Assembly (NCBI GenBank): GCA_024734495.1
Contig: JALMQS010000916.1
Location: forward strand, 992,001 to 1,056,000
Reading direction: 5' to 3'
From: Forficula auricularia
Taxonomy: Eukaryota; Arthropoda; Insecta; Dermaptera; Forficulidae
DNA: 64,000 bases
Numbering within the stretch: position 1 is the stretch's first letter; every line of letters begins with the position of its first letter. The position numbers were made by a program, and so were the translations under genes. Below the pieces are notes generated by a model, which worked only from the letters and a program-made list of their open reading frames with translations, was not told where the DNA came from and did no database searches. Positions 32,061 through 43,722 of the stretch are shown piece after piece.

Positions 32061-33770
32061 CTTGTGCTCACTATAACTGCTCTTGCTCATTATTCAATCT
32101 ATTCTGCACCCCCAACAGCCTCTCATCCATTCACACATCTAATAAACATTTACTTTCATTTTGCTTACCAGCAAGATATTATTCCGTATTTAAGAGTGTT
32201 AGAATTGTCAAAAGCCTACGAAAGATTCATATCTTGGTAGGAAGATCTATAATAATATATTTTATTACATAATACATATTAAAACGAAATTCATGGATAA
32301 GTGTGTGTATCTATCAGTCCAAAATATTTTCAGGCTTTCTATCTATCACGTGAGAAAATGAAACTGAGACAGGAAACCCCTCTGCAGAGTAGGCGAAATG
32401 AAAGATGTTATATATTATCCTTGATCTCGAATACCCAAGTCACTGATGGAATTAGGCTTAGGCCCAAAAGAGACTCGGATAATTTTTTTTTTTTTTTTTT
32501 GAAATTACTTACAATGTTTTTTGTAATCACGACGATCTTTTGTTACAGATTATTTTAAAAAGCATTTTAACATCTTGAGAATACTCGATGCTGGAGAGAA
32601 CTGGTTGGTTAAAAAAAAATTTCAATTAAAATAAAATTACAAAGCTCGTCTGGAAGGATAGCGAAGCCTGCCTGCCGTGCGGCCTATAGTAATAAATTCA
32701 AGCAAAAAAATAAATATTTGCTCATTGAGCTTAAAAATGTCTGCAACTTAGAGAAAAATAATTTTAAACCAAGTCTGTCTGTGAGTTGTGTGGATTCCAA
32801 TAATAACAATCAAGAACGGAAAGTCGTAGAAAGGTTTTTTTATTTCTTTATGATGATTCAATGTAATGTTATTGTAAAAAATCATAATAGATATATGAAG
32901 TAAAAATAGCAAGATCATTCAAGTAATCACTTTATCGAAGAGTTTTGTATTTTTAAATTTACATAAAAAAACGAAAGAAATTTTGATAATTATGTTTCTT
33001 GTACCTACACCGTTAAAAAAACGTTAATTAGAAAATAATTTTTCATTTATAAACTCTGCTGAACCCCTTCTTTCTATCCCCGGCCGCTTCTTTGAATCCA
33101 CCGAACTCATTCTTTTTTGCTATTTTCTTCTGATTTACTAGTAGGCTAATAGGTCCTTATATGAATGGTTTTAATTCAAATCAATTATAATCTTACTAAA
33201 ACCTTTTCTTTTGATTTCTTTCTACTCATACATTTTGGTCCTTCCCAAAACAAGCCCAAGTGTCTGTTGCCCCGTATACCTATCGTCTGGTTCCTTATTT
33301 AAGATAACAAATTCGTTCTTATTTGTCGTTGATAAGGAAGGAATAAGAAATTGTGGAATTTTTTTATAATTTTAAGCCATTTCTAAACGTCAACAGGTAT
33401 AAAAATCACCTAAAACGTGTATTCACTGCCCAAATTTGAACTTCCTCTGAAATTAAAAACGGCTACCGCCTGTCTCATTACTCCACCAACTTTTTATGTA
33501 TGGCTGATACTTTGAATACAATAAAAATAAAGAAATAAGTTTGTCTTTTTTAATTTCTTTGGCCAAATAATTGTGCAAAGCATATGGCCAGCTACATTTA
33601 ATTTTCAGCCTATCGTCAAATTTAAAAATTTTCAATGAATAATTTCCAGGATGGTAACTATCGTTATTGCATTTATTCTTTCATATTTTTATTTCTCGAT
33701 CCATGAAGAACAAAGATTAAAGTATTTACCTTTTAAATTTTACATGCAAATAATTGTTAATAAGGGATAC
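32061..33770. other. AT-rich stretch without recognised gene
   Basis: A T-run at 32484-32501; otherwise nothing recognised. Confidence 0.35.
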
Positions 33771-33774
33771 AGTT

Positions 33775-34740
33775 TCTTTCGAAAATGCACTTCTGAAAAA
33801 TGGGGTCGCAGTTACCCCACCTTACTATTTATATATATAAATATATTTATCTTAAAATACTAAATAGAACGCTTGAAGTGTTAGCGTTCCGTTCCAAATC
33901 CCAACCAACCATCCCCAGCGGAAACTTTACCTATATAGCCTAGGATCCCCTCCAACCGGTTTGCGCGGCCCGCCGAAAGCCAGCGGAACGGGCCGAGTCC
34001 CTGAGGAGAGGTGGCTCAGGCGGAGGGGTCATCTCTCCTCTTTCGAGACTCGGGCGGCTCTGCTGGCTTTCGGTCGGCGGAGATAAGGGAAATGGATGGA
34101 CAGTCAAGGAATATATCATAGGAATGTTTTTTTGAATGCGGGGTTCTTTTTTAAAATAAAATTTATTTGATACTTTTATTTTCTTTCCATACTATTATAC
34201 AAATTAATATATACCTACATATATTTCTTTTCTTGAAGATGAACACCGAGCAAGTACATTGAGCCAGAAAATGATCTGTAAAAGAAATAACATTGATTTA
34301 ACTAACTCTAAATGAAATATTATCATTTATAAAATATATTAATTTTAAATCTTTTTTTTCAGACGGACAACTGAGTCGCTTTGACCAAGCCAAGGGGGGC
34401 GAAGGACTTCTATGGCCCCTCACCCGCCCCCTATATCTTTAGAGTCTAGCTGCCCTCACTATTTACCTACATGTATCCAAAATCAAAATCGAAAAAAATA
34501 AGAAAGTTGTGAAAATGAGTATCTTTTTAGGTATCATTTTGTTTTTTTTAAACACACCGTGCCTACCCATGAAAAGGAAAAAAATCGCTTAATTCGAATA
34601 ATTTTGGTTAACGATTAGCGCCCTCACAGCATTTTTGCCCCCATCCTCATAATGGGGAACTGAGTCTAACTCCCACAGCTTCTTTCGAAAATGCACTTTT
34701 GAAAAATGGGTTCGCAAGCACTTATCCCACCTTACTAAAC
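33775..34740. repeat. GC-rich foldback between two direct repeats
   Basis: TTTCTTTCGAAAATGCACTT and CCCACCTTACTA occur near 33775-33830 and again near 34680-34736. In between, 33955-34085 is a GC-rich foldback whose arms contain CCGAAAGCCAGCGGA and, inverted, GCTGGCTTTCGGTCGGCGG. The remainder is AT-rich with no gene. Confidence 0.5.
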
Positions 34741-35033
34741 TTGTAAATTTCAAGTTTGTATCTTTAGTTTACCTACGAGCTAAAAATGTTTTAAAAGATG
34801 GACAAACAGAATATTATTGCAAAAACTAATAAGGTTTTGATTTTACTCCGATTTTACTTTTAAAAAGAACCATAAAAATATTCCTAGATGTTTATGATGA
34901 TATATCGACAGAAGCACCACAAATTTTTTTCAATAAAATATTCTAAATGTCATCCAATAAAAATAAAAGTACCTATAATCACATTCATCTAATTAGTGAT
35001 AAATCCTGGAAATATGTTTATAAAATATTTTGA

Positions 35034-35173
35034 GCTTGAAGGGGACAATAAAAAGTGTGTCTTCTGCTGGAATTATAAATTTTATTTATTTATAACGAAA
35101 CTATAGTCTCGTTATAAATAAATAAAATTTATAATTCCAGCAGAAGACACACTCTTTTATTGTCTCCTTCAAT
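35034..35173. repeat. Near-perfect palindrome, 68-bp arms
   Basis: Arms contain AGTGTGTCTTCTGCTGGAAT and TTATTTATTTATAACGA; the centre is AACTATAGTC. Followed by TTCTGCTACTCTCGGC, an end sequence shared with 59770-59905, 54535-54560 and 60385-60405. Confidence 0.8.
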
Positions 35174-35409
35174 ATATAAAAAATTCTGCTACTCTCGGCA
35201 AAAACTTTCAATTTAATATTTTGAGCAGTTATTGGTTCTAAATTTAAACACATAGCCATGGAAATATATGTCATATAATACGATATAAAAAGGAAAATCT
35301 AAATGAAATATAAAGTTAATTTTTATCGACGATTTGAAATCTTATAAAAATATATATATTTCTATCTTGAGGATTTGTGAAATATCGACAAAAACACTTT
35401 ATTTTATTT

Positions 35410-35478
35410 TTTAATCGAATGCAAGAAAGGGCCCACCAGTAAGATGGAGCCCCTATGGATCTCGAAATATACCGAAGA
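35410..35478 (-). repeat. LINE 3'-UTR fragment
   Basis: Reverse complement matches the 3' UTR of the LINE at 56512-57195 (GAGATCCATAGGGGCT, then a GCAAGAA-type end). Confidence 0.65.
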
Positions 35479-36570
35479 GAACTAAAAAATGCAAAAAAAA
35501 AAAATTCAAAAATTTATTTGATCTAAACGTCAGTCATTTGATATAAAAATATTGTAAATATATATATCCACATCAAAATTGATTTAATTCTTGATTAATC
35601 CATAACTTAATGGAAAAATATTTTGTATAATTTTTGAGACACCTACATATCGATAAAAACAATAAAAATTCAACGGAACTCTAAAAAAATGATTTTTATT
35701 TATGCCTTTCAGCGATCTTAAGTTTAAGGGGGTTCGGGACCGTTTATCATTTTTATAAGAAAATTCTCAAATTTTTACCATCGAATCATTGATGTATTAA
35801 ATATTTACTCCCAAAATTTGAAGTTGATCGTCTGTCTCATTACCGAGAAATAAATGATTGAAAATTGTTCTTTTAACATGGAAGTAAATGGACAGAACTT
35901 TTAAAAAGGCTATAACTTCTATACAAATTATACCATTTTCAACAAATTTATACAGATCAATAATTCATCTTTTATGAATCGAATGATACACCTTTCAATA
36001 GATTTGACAGTCTAGTTAATTAGTTATTCATAAATGTAAAAAAAATAAAAAGTTATTTGCAACCAACAGAATATAACAAAAGCACTAGTGTAGAATTCCA
36101 ACTCTATTTCATGAAATCATTTTTGTGTTAAATAAATGTTTTTAAAATGAGAAAAAATCTCAATATTATTTTTATTAATATTATCAAAACAAAGATTTGT
36201 CGAAATTAACCTCATTTTTAACAATTTTTTTTATTAAATAATTCATTACGCAGACGCTATTTACAAAAAAACAAACATTACAAAAATAAAACAAAAATAC
36301 AAACATAAGTTTTTGGTTTGAAGTTATTTACAAAACTTCAATAAAATATGTATATGTTTTTTGACTTGAGGCTATTTACAAAATAATAATAATATAATTA
36401 AAGGAATCGTAGGGAGTTGGACAAGACTTTAAATTAAATTAAATACAAGTTTTGATTAAATATGCCATCTTTGCCCCTTTAATTATTAATCATGGACACG
36501 AATAATGAAATATAATAATATAAGTTTTTTGACTTCAAACTATTTACAATAATAATTATTTATATAGGTA
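35479..36570. other. AT-rich stretch without recognised gene
   Basis: Contains a block AAGTTTAAGGGGGTTCGGGA (35721) that looks repeat-like; nothing else recognised. Confidence 0.35.
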
Positions 36571-36585
36571 TAAGGTCTGGCATGA

Positions 36586-36812
36586 TCAAGTGAATCGTTG
36601 GGGGAGGTCATTTGGTCTGTGTCTCTTAAGTCTTTTTGGAATTGTTGTTGTCATTAGTTGTTTTGCGTAGTCGTTTGGGTGGTCATTTAATTTGTTTAAA
36701 TATTTGTGGCTGTATTGTCTTATTTCTTCTATTACTGGAGGGATTGGTGTGTCTTTTTGTGTCGGAATTGGAGGTACTTCTGGGGGCATCGACTATGGCT
36801 CTTATCACTTTT
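36586..36812 (-). pseudogene. Jockey-like LINE, C-terminal fragment
   Basis: Minus strand: KVIRAIVDAP, then after a frameshift TQKDTPIPPVIEEIRQYSHK followed by YLNKLNDHPNDYAKQL and RRLKRHRP-like PKRLKRHRPNDL. This is the tail region after the RT of Jockey-clade elements (IVNAPWYV...DL.I..V.EEI...S..Y...L..HPN...). Only about 75 codons remain. Confidence 0.7.
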
Positions 36813-37039
36813 AAATTAATTTAATTTATTAATAATAAATAAATATCCAATATTGGCTTGTGCTGATTGACTTTTGGTTTTTGTTTTCATTTATGCCATG
36901 TTCTAGGTGTACGTATTCGGCGTCTACGAGAGAATATCTTGATTGGAGGTAGATAGGATGCAGTCAACACGCCAGGGGTAAACGAACATTGCCTGCCAAC
37001 TGATAAAATAGCAATTTTCTTTCTCTTCTTTCTTTCTTT

Positions 37040-37648
37040 CTATATAGTACTACTTACCACCCACTAAGGTGAGAGTTTATTTCTCAATTGAAAAAAGCAT
37101 CCCTTATTTTTGTTCTTGAAAATTTTAATTATCTCGCTGTCTGTGTGCGTCGCTAACCTCCTTTTTTAACGTTATCATGATCATTGCTATGAATATAAAA
37201 ATCACTGTTGTATATATCTATATAAAGCGAGGGAGAGTGCGGGTGTATGTGTGAGTGGTGAGTGAGCGGAGCATGCGCGTTGGAGCGTTCTGACGTCAGA
37301 TGTCTGTGATTGGTAGCCGTCGGGTTTTAGAGGCGTGCCCCGACCGCCCACCGATTGAAGAGGCTCCGCCCCGCCTTGCTACCCCTCGCTGGCCGTAACA
37401 AGTACACAGGGTGATTCAATTAGTTCTATCATTTGATTTCAGGCGTTTTATATCCACAGATCTCGAGGAGCGTGTCTGCGGGGGTCGCGCTGTCAGATCA
37501 GCTGAACCACTCTTTGTACCAAGGCCAGCCAGCCAGCTAATATTATTCCCGATCGGGGTAATTGAATATTGAATAACGCGAGCCAAGCGAAGACGCCCGT
37601 TGTGTATTTGCTTGTGATCATGTCAAAAGTGAGAAGGTGAAGTGAGCC
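37040..37648 (+). promoter_or_regulatory. Putative promoter and 5' UTR of the Phox2-type gene
   Basis: GC content and CpG density rise sharply here. Visible motifs: TATAAAG at 37221-37227, a perfect CRE palindrome TGACGTCA at 37291-37298, and an inverted CCAAT box ATTGG at 37309-37313. A 6-codon upstream ORF (ATGTCAAAAG, 37620-37640) ends 8 bases before the main start and could dampen translation. The transcription start cannot be fixed from sequence. Confidence 0.5.
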
Positions 37649-38018
37649 ATGGATTATTCGTACCTGAACCAGGCGGCGGCGTCTTTTGACGCGTCGAGCT
37701 GCTCTTTGGCGGCGGCCGGCATGGACCCCTCGGGTCTCGGCAACATGCCTTGCTCCTATGGCGACCTCACCTCCTGCAGCCAGATGTCGCAGGCCGCGTA
37801 CCGGTACACGGCGGCGGCGGCGTCGATGGCCCGCGGGTATAATCCGGCTGCCGCCGCCGCCGCCGCGGCCGCCGCCTCCGCCGCCCCCACGCACATGGGA
37901 CATCACCATGGAGGCCCGCCGCCGCCCTCGGCTCAATGCGCCGTCATGGGCTCTCGCACCCACCAGGAACACGTCCACCATCGGGCACCCATGTTCACCT
38001 CCACCATGAATCTCCAAG
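37649..38018 (+). CDS. Phox2: Phox2-type paired-like homeobox gene, first coding exon
   Basis: Starts at ATGG in a good context (GAGCCATGG). Encodes MDYSYLNQAAASFDASSCSL, then AAGMDPSGLGNMPCSYGDLT and SCSQMSQAAYRYTAAA. This matches the N-terminus of PHOX2 proteins (M-YSYLN, C--AGMD-S-L, Y-D--SCSQ). A 10-residue alanine run, a His-rich MGHHHGG and PPPP follow. The exon ends at AAG/GTCAGT (38019), phase 1, which agrees with what I recall of the vertebrate PHOX2B first exon. The homeodomain is not in this exon. Vertebrate PHOX2 factors drive autonomic and visceral neuron fate in the nucleus. The arthropod exon is longer than the vertebrate one because of the low-complexity insert. Confidence 0.82.
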
Positions 38019-38121
38019 GTCAGTTACCAACACTTCAAATTCATGAAAAAATTCCCTCCCCGTTAGACAGCTCATTATTGATCGTTAAACAATTATTTGG
38101 AATTTTATTTTAGTAGTTTAA

Positions 38122-38283
38122 GAGCCAGTTGTATGTCGGTTGGTAAATTCTTTTTAAACGTTGACAAAGGGTAAAATCTTAGAATTCACCTTGTGCCTGA
38201 CTGGATAGCCACAAGGTGAATTATAAGTTTTTACCCTTTGTCAAAGTTTAAAAAGAGTTTACCAACCGACATACAACTGGTCC
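38122..38283. mobile_element. MITE with TAA target duplication, copy 2
   Basis: Same family as 21438-21616: ends GAGCCAGTTGTATGTCGGTT, TAA duplications at 38119-38121 and 38284-38286. The internal part differs, with a CACAAGGTGAATT hairpin. It lies about 100 bp after the Phox2 exon 1 donor. Confidence 0.75.
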
Positions 38284-38532
38284 TAAGAGTACCTACTTAG
38301 TTATATTAAATGGCAAAGTGAGAGTTGCTTGTGCTACATTCACCTGAGTACTGGTGTGAATCCAACGCAGACGAGCCGTAAGGCGAGTGCAGTGTTTCAT
38401 TGGAGTATTCAGATGAACATAGTAGGTACCTATAAGCCGAAGCGAATGCCTTAATCTTGATTGTCGGGTGTTCCTCACTACGCCCGTGCCATACACTATA
38501 TTTTTTGTACCTAATTCAAGATGAGAAAGAAC

Positions 38533-38741
38533 TAAGGTAAACGCTCCAGTAGTGGGCCTGTACCTGTAATGGGCCAGATGCAAGAAAAGTGCAACAATTA
38601 GCTTATCCAACTTTGAAAAATAGTTCTATATATAGTCCATGGCATGAGCTATATATAGCGTAATTTTTAAAGTAATTGTTGCACTTTTCTTGCATCTGGC
38701 TCACTACAGGTACAGGCCCACTATTGGACCGTTTACCTTAT
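38533..38741. mobile_element. MITE with about 70-bp inverted ends
   Basis: Left end AAGGTAAACGCTCCAGTAGT, right end in reverse AAGGTAAACGGTCCAATAGT. Arms include GGGCCTGTACCTGTA and GCAAGAAAAGTGCAACAATT. Non-coding. Confidence 0.75.
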
Positions 38742-38894
38742 TTGAAAGAGAAAATAGGCTATAACTATTTGCAGTAAAATCTAGCGGTGCAAGAGTTATT
38801 TCTAACGTTTGATCCATTATTTTAGGCACTGGCTAATGATCACTTTAATTTAAATAATACTTAATGACGACAGGTTATGTCGCTGTGAATGTTT

Positions 38895-39065
38895 AAATAA
38901 ATAATAAACGTACAGGAAAGTAGTGGGGTTGTAAAGAAAAATGGAACTTTACGTACATCGTGCTAGAAACGTGTATGTACCTATATAGTCAGTCAGAAAT
39001 CAGTAAGTTTTTACCCCCACTAAAAGTCTCTAGAAAATTGCACTTTCGGGACTGGTAGATATTAC
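38895..39065 (+). repeat. Dispersed repeat shared with 31630-31790
   Basis: Second copy of the repeat; see AGTCAGTCAGAAATCAGT and GCACTTTCGGGACTGGTA. Confidence 0.6.
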
Positions 39066-39119
39066 AAAAAAAAATGTATAGTTGTTTATTAGATGGGATT
39101 ATTTAAAAAAAATTAAAGG

Positions 39120-39490
39120 AAGACTCATGCACTGAGACAGCTCTAATTATTTTTTTAATTAAAACTCCTGCTAGCGTTTCTACCTTTGATTAAGGTAATT
39201 TTCAGAGTAAGAATTTGTTAATAATTATAAAAATAGAATCCACAACCTTTTACAACAAATATACCTACCTAAAAATATACAAAAATACTTATAAATATAC
39301 ATAAATATAAACACATGTTACCATATATGTTTCTATTTCTATGTAGGTACAGGTATTTTTGTATAGCTATATGTACTTTTATATTACCTATGTTATGAGA
39401 GTTGTGGATTCTATTTTTATGATAAGTGACAAATTCATCCGTTGAAAAAACTAGTCGAAACGTTAACATGACTCTTAAATAAAGAAATAG
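39120..39490. repeat. Inverted repeat with hammerhead-like arms
   Basis: Left arm (about 39120-39255) and right arm (about 39400-39485) share in inverted order AAAAATAGAATCCACAAC and AATTTGT. Left arm on minus strand has CTGAAAA, stem II TACCTT/AAGGTA and GAAACGCTAGC; right arm on plus strand keeps CGAAACGTTAAC. The G8 of the left core is changed to A. Confidence 0.55.
39166..39210 (-). ncRNA. Hammerhead-like motif, degenerate
   Basis: CTGAAAA (core base changed), stem II UACCUU/AAGGUA, GAAACGCUAGC. Resembles the intact 63504-63550 motif. Confidence 0.4.
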
Positions 39491-39499
39491 AACGGACTT

Positions 39500-41155
39500 T
39501 TGTTTTCATATTTTTTAAAATTCTATTTTTATTTTAAAATTTCTACCATTTGGGCTCCTTCAAAAATAATTTAATTCCCAATTCTTCTAGAAATCAACCC
39601 TTATTTTCCCGCTTAATGTTCCGCTAGAAAATTTTCTTTTTTTTCTTTTTTAAAGTCTCCAAATAATAATAATAACGAAAATGATGAGGAAGTATTAGAT
39701 TTTCGGTCAAAATAAGTCTTTAATTGTTTCTTTCCGAACTTTTGATTCTTTATAATTGGAAATTTGATATTTTAAAGCCCTGAGGAGGATCTAATAAAAA
39801 GTATGGAAAGAAAGCTCGGAAATAAACAATTAGTGTTATTTTTTGCCAAAAACCTGATTCTTTAACAACATCTTCATAGCTTTTATAATTTTATTAATCA
39901 ATAATAATAATACAAAAAATTATTTTCAATTTTTACTATATATTTTTGAGAATTCTTCCACCCACCTTCGATTGTTCTTTTTTATAATCTTCCTAAATAC
40001 ATTCTCATTCAATTCTTTATAGTAAAAAGGGGAAAATCATTCATACCTTTATATTATAATAATAAAAAATAAAAAAACAATTTACTAATATTAAAAATGA
40101 ACGAAATAGTGAAGATAAAGTATTAAATGAAAATGAGTTGTCAAATCCGGTATAGGTCTTAAATTAGGAGGTTGAGATTGGTTTTGCTATTTTAAAATTT
40201 TTTTAACATATTCCTCTATATTTTTAACCAGGAAAGTCTTATTTGGTTCAATTTGTATTAGATATGATTGATGACTGGAAGAGGGTTATGGTTCTTAATA
40301 TTTGACTGGACCCTTTCTAAATTATTAAGTAAGTCTAGTTTTTAGAAGCAATGGGAAATCTCTCATGTAACAGCATATCTCATGATTGGCTTGATGTTAA
40401 TTTTTCATCCCACAAAAACTAGTTGTCAGGTCAATTATTTTTAGCCAGATTATTTTTAAGGAAAGGACTAACTGATCAAAAATATTCTGTTAATCTAATA
40501 ACTAATCTTTCTATTTATATTTAAGAGTGGACATTTAGGGTATTTTAATTAAAAAAAGACTACTAGGTAGGTTTCTCAAATAAAAGAAATATTGTAATAT
40601 CAATATATCTATATTTTACAGGCAACTATAGTCCATCTTTCAACATTTTGAAAGAATTTGACGAAGATGTTTTTTCTCTTAAAAATGATTTTTTATTTTT
40701 TTTTGTTTGTCATTTAACACATGTTATATTTTTCATTTAAAAAAATTATTATTATATTAAAGTCTCGATTTTTTTTTCAAATTTTTTGAAAAAAGCACAC
40801 CAGAATCTATGACAATCTTAATTTTTTCAAATCCAATTAAATTTTGATTTTATCTTGCATGAAAACACAACTACTAGAATTTATATTAATCTTTCTGTTT
40901 TTTCTCATAATAGCCTCATATTTTACATTCTTATAACTTCAAGAGTTATTTGTCACACAATTCAAATAAATTTAATAATCTCACTAAATTACTTTGATTT
41001 TTTTATTATTATTTTTTTTGGCTTTCATCCGGCATTAACCATTAGCCATTTTACGATACTTTATATTAATTTTTTTCTCAATTATGTAGGAATCAGATTA
41101 AATTACGTTTATTTATTTATATGTATCTAGTACTCAATTTCGGTCACCAATGGTT
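39500..41155. other. AT-rich stretch without recognised gene
   Basis: Nothing recognised; a frame at 40855-41130 is hydrophobic but has no family motif and is compatible with AT-rich chance. Confidence 0.35.
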
Positions 41156-41159
41156 GATA

Positions 41160-42120
41160 TATCTCTATATATAAAATTCTTTGCCCGATACACTCACTCA
41201 CTCACTCATCATCAAAACAGCCAGAACCACTGGATATAGAAACATAAAATTTGGAGAGGATATTACATCTATGCCATAGAGGCTCACTAAGAAAGGGTTT
41301 TTCGAAATTCGACCCCTAAGGGGGTCAAAGGGGGCAAAGTATGTTTTCACTTATTATGCGATATCTCTTAAGGACGATGAAATATCTACTTGCTTTTTAC
41401 TTATAAAAATACTAAATTAAAATATCTAAAAACTAATTTCAGGATTTTTTGAAATTCGACCCCTAATGGGGTCAAAAGGAGCAAAATATATTTGCATTGT
41501 GTTTACACTAATTATGCATTTTCAATTAAGAACGATAAGATATCTACTTGATTTTTACTTAATAAAATTCTAAATACAAATATCTAAAAATTAATTTCAG
41601 GATTTTTTGAAATTCGACTCCCAACTATCTAAAATGTGAGTGGGGGCAAAAATTAAAACTCTCTCCTATCTTGATCAAATTTTGTAAAGTTATTCTTTAT
41701 TACTTTAAGAAACTATTCCTGTAAAAATCAACTATCAAAATTGACTGTATGGGGGCGAAGGGGGGGGGGGGGGGGCAATTTATAGAAATTTTTAGCTTTT
41801 TTAGTACATTTACTTTTTAGAAAACTGTGGATTATTTATAAGCAAATATCTAAAAAATAATTTCAATCTCCCAAAATGTGAGTGGGGGCAAAAAATTAAT
41901 ACTCTCTCCGATATAGATCAAATTTTGTAATGTTAGTTTTTAAGACTATATAAAATGTATGCTGTAAAAATCAATAGCCAAAATGAGTGTGTGGGGGCGA
42001 AAGAGGGGGCAAAATATTACAGACCTAATAATCACATGCCGAGACGCCAGGGCCACCTGGCCGGAGGGCCGAGCTGTAGAGGGCGTGCCGAAGGCACGCC
42101 TGGAGCAGCTCGTACCTATA
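41160..42120 (+). mobile_element. Helitron-like non-autonomous repeat (candidate)
   Basis: Starts TCTCTATATATAAAATTCTT with a CACTCACTCACTCACTCATC microsatellite, a 5' pattern common in non-autonomous Helitron-like repeats. The interior repeats a block of about 150 bp with GAAATTCGACCCCTAA and GGGGTCAAA and later GTGAGTGGGGGCAAA. It ends in a GC-rich segment with hairpin GGCGTGCCGAAGGCACGCC. A G-run (about 41759-41775) lies inside. No CTRR end or Rep/helicase was seen. Confidence 0.4.
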
Positions 42121-42286
42121 TAAGGCGTGAACCGCGATTGGAATTAGGTGTACACCGTCTTTGGAATTATTTGGAATTACTTTGGAATTCATTAGATAAT
42201 CTATTATCATCTATTGTCTTCTACTTGGAAATGAAAGTGAAAGTGGAATTAGGTGTACACGATTTTAGGTCGCGGTTCATCCCTCG
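42121..42286. mobile_element. 8-bp-TSD MITE, copy 1
   Basis: 166 bp. Ends (TA)AGGCGTGAACCGCGA and, reversed, CGAGGGATGAACCGCGA. Perfect duplication TACCTATA at 42113-42120 and 42287-42294. Inside are GTGTACAC near each end and GGAATTA repeats. Confidence 0.8.
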
Positions 42287-43284
42287 TACCTATATCAACG
42301 ATATGAATGAGACTTAGATATTTTCAGTGTTGTTTACTTTTAAAAGCATCATTGACACGTTTTCATTAAGCATTGAAATAATTTAATTTTAATTTTTTTA
42401 AATTCTTACTGATTATTTTAAATATGATGAAATTTCGAAAAAAAAAACTTTTTGAGGATCGTCCCTATTAAATAAGTGTTAAAATTTCAAACTTTAAACA
42501 TTAATTTCTCGAAAACTAGATGTTAAAAAAATATATATATTGAATATTTTGATATAACATTAAAATTTCAGGCTTTAGAGTGAAAATGCCTTTAATGATC
42601 GAATTACCTTAAGATTCAATTAAATAAAATAGTCATAGTGCTGTCAACTTTTATTTATAAAAACATTTAATCAAATATAGGTACCTAATCATTAAAATCG
42701 ATTCACCTAAAATTTCATATACATATTTCAAGTGCTTCTCGTGCACATGTCAGCTCAAACTGATTAATTAGTGTAAATGCAATATTATAATATTATATTA
42801 ATAATATACGATTATATCTTCAAAAACATTTATTTCCTATGCTCTTGAATAATAATTACATTTTAATTACTTATTGTGGATATTATTTAATTAATTGTTT
42901 GCTTATAATTACCAAGGCTAATGGTTAAAGCCGAGAAAGCCAAAAAAAAACTTAAATTCTCTACATTCCTATATTTCAAAATATATAGAAATAAAATGTA
43001 TTACTAACAGATAGTATGGTCCTCCCTTGATGGTCTGATACGTACTTATAATTTTATTTTGGATAGAACACAAAGTTTTGGGAGTATTATAGTATAGGCA
43101 CCTCCCCAGCATTCAATTCCATAACTTAGCCTAGTATCTATACAGTCCTTAGAACATCAATATTTCATTTATTTTGGAGAAAATATAATGTTTTTAAGTA
43201 ATTAAGCGATGTGGGACTTCCAGGCTAAGCTAGAGGTGATAGTCACACCCAGATAAGCTTCATGAAATCTATTTGTAAATATTT
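42287..43284. other. AT-rich stretch without recognised gene
   Basis: Nothing recognised. Confidence 0.35.
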
Positions 43285-43517
43285 AGTTCTCCGAGCGTAG
43301 CAGAGAATATGGTTCATAAGGAGAAATCAATGAGGTTATATATAGTATATATAAAAATACTATATATTTGTTTGTTGAGTGAATAGCTTATTATTAATAC
43401 AACTAAACAAATTTACCCACGTCGAATCGGGTATTTGAACCCTCAAGAAATAACAGAATATTTCAATTAAAAATACTGATGATGAAGTTCAAACCCTCGA
43501 AACTTTAATCACTAACA

Positions 43518-43579
<62 letters not shown>

Positions 43580-43722
43580 CGAGGGGTGAATCGCGATTGG
43601 AATTAGGTGTACACGTCTTTGGAATTATGTGGAAGTAGGTGTACACCATATTAGGTCACGGTTCACCCTTCCTATATATGTTTATTTACATCGAGCAGAG
43701 GACAAGCTCATTAATTTCTCCT
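43285..43722. repeat. Hammerhead/TA-repeat foldback element, copy 1
   Basis: Left arm CCGAGCGTAGCAGAG, GGTTCATAAGGAGAAATCAA; right arm, inverted, TTATTTACATCGAGCAGAGG and ATTTCTCCTTATGA. Between them a degenerate hammerhead core (CTGATGATGAAG ... CTCGAAACTTT, 43482-43515) and a (TA)n tract at 43525-43578. A MITE sits at 43580-43672. Same architecture as 54535-54935. Confidence 0.55.
43580..43672. mobile_element. 8-bp-TSD MITE, copy 2 (internally deleted)
   Basis: Ends CGAGGGGTGAATCGCGA and GGTCACGGTTCACCCTT; the middle is shortened to 93 bp. It inserted at the edge of the TA microsatellite, so the duplication cannot be read clearly. Confidence 0.7.

Noticed and set aside
37493..38017. 174-codon minus-strand frame and 107-codon plus-strand frame over the Phox2 exon
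   Set aside because: Shadows of the GC-rich, alanine-coding exon; Arg/Gly/Pro-rich translations without domain features.
40855..41130. 91-codon hydrophobic frame
   Set aside because: Composition matches AT-rich DNA read in a TTT/ATT frame; no start context and no conserved motif.
43525..43579. (TA)n tract as an origin or promoter
   Set aside because: A simple microsatellite that is a regular part of a repeat family in this window.
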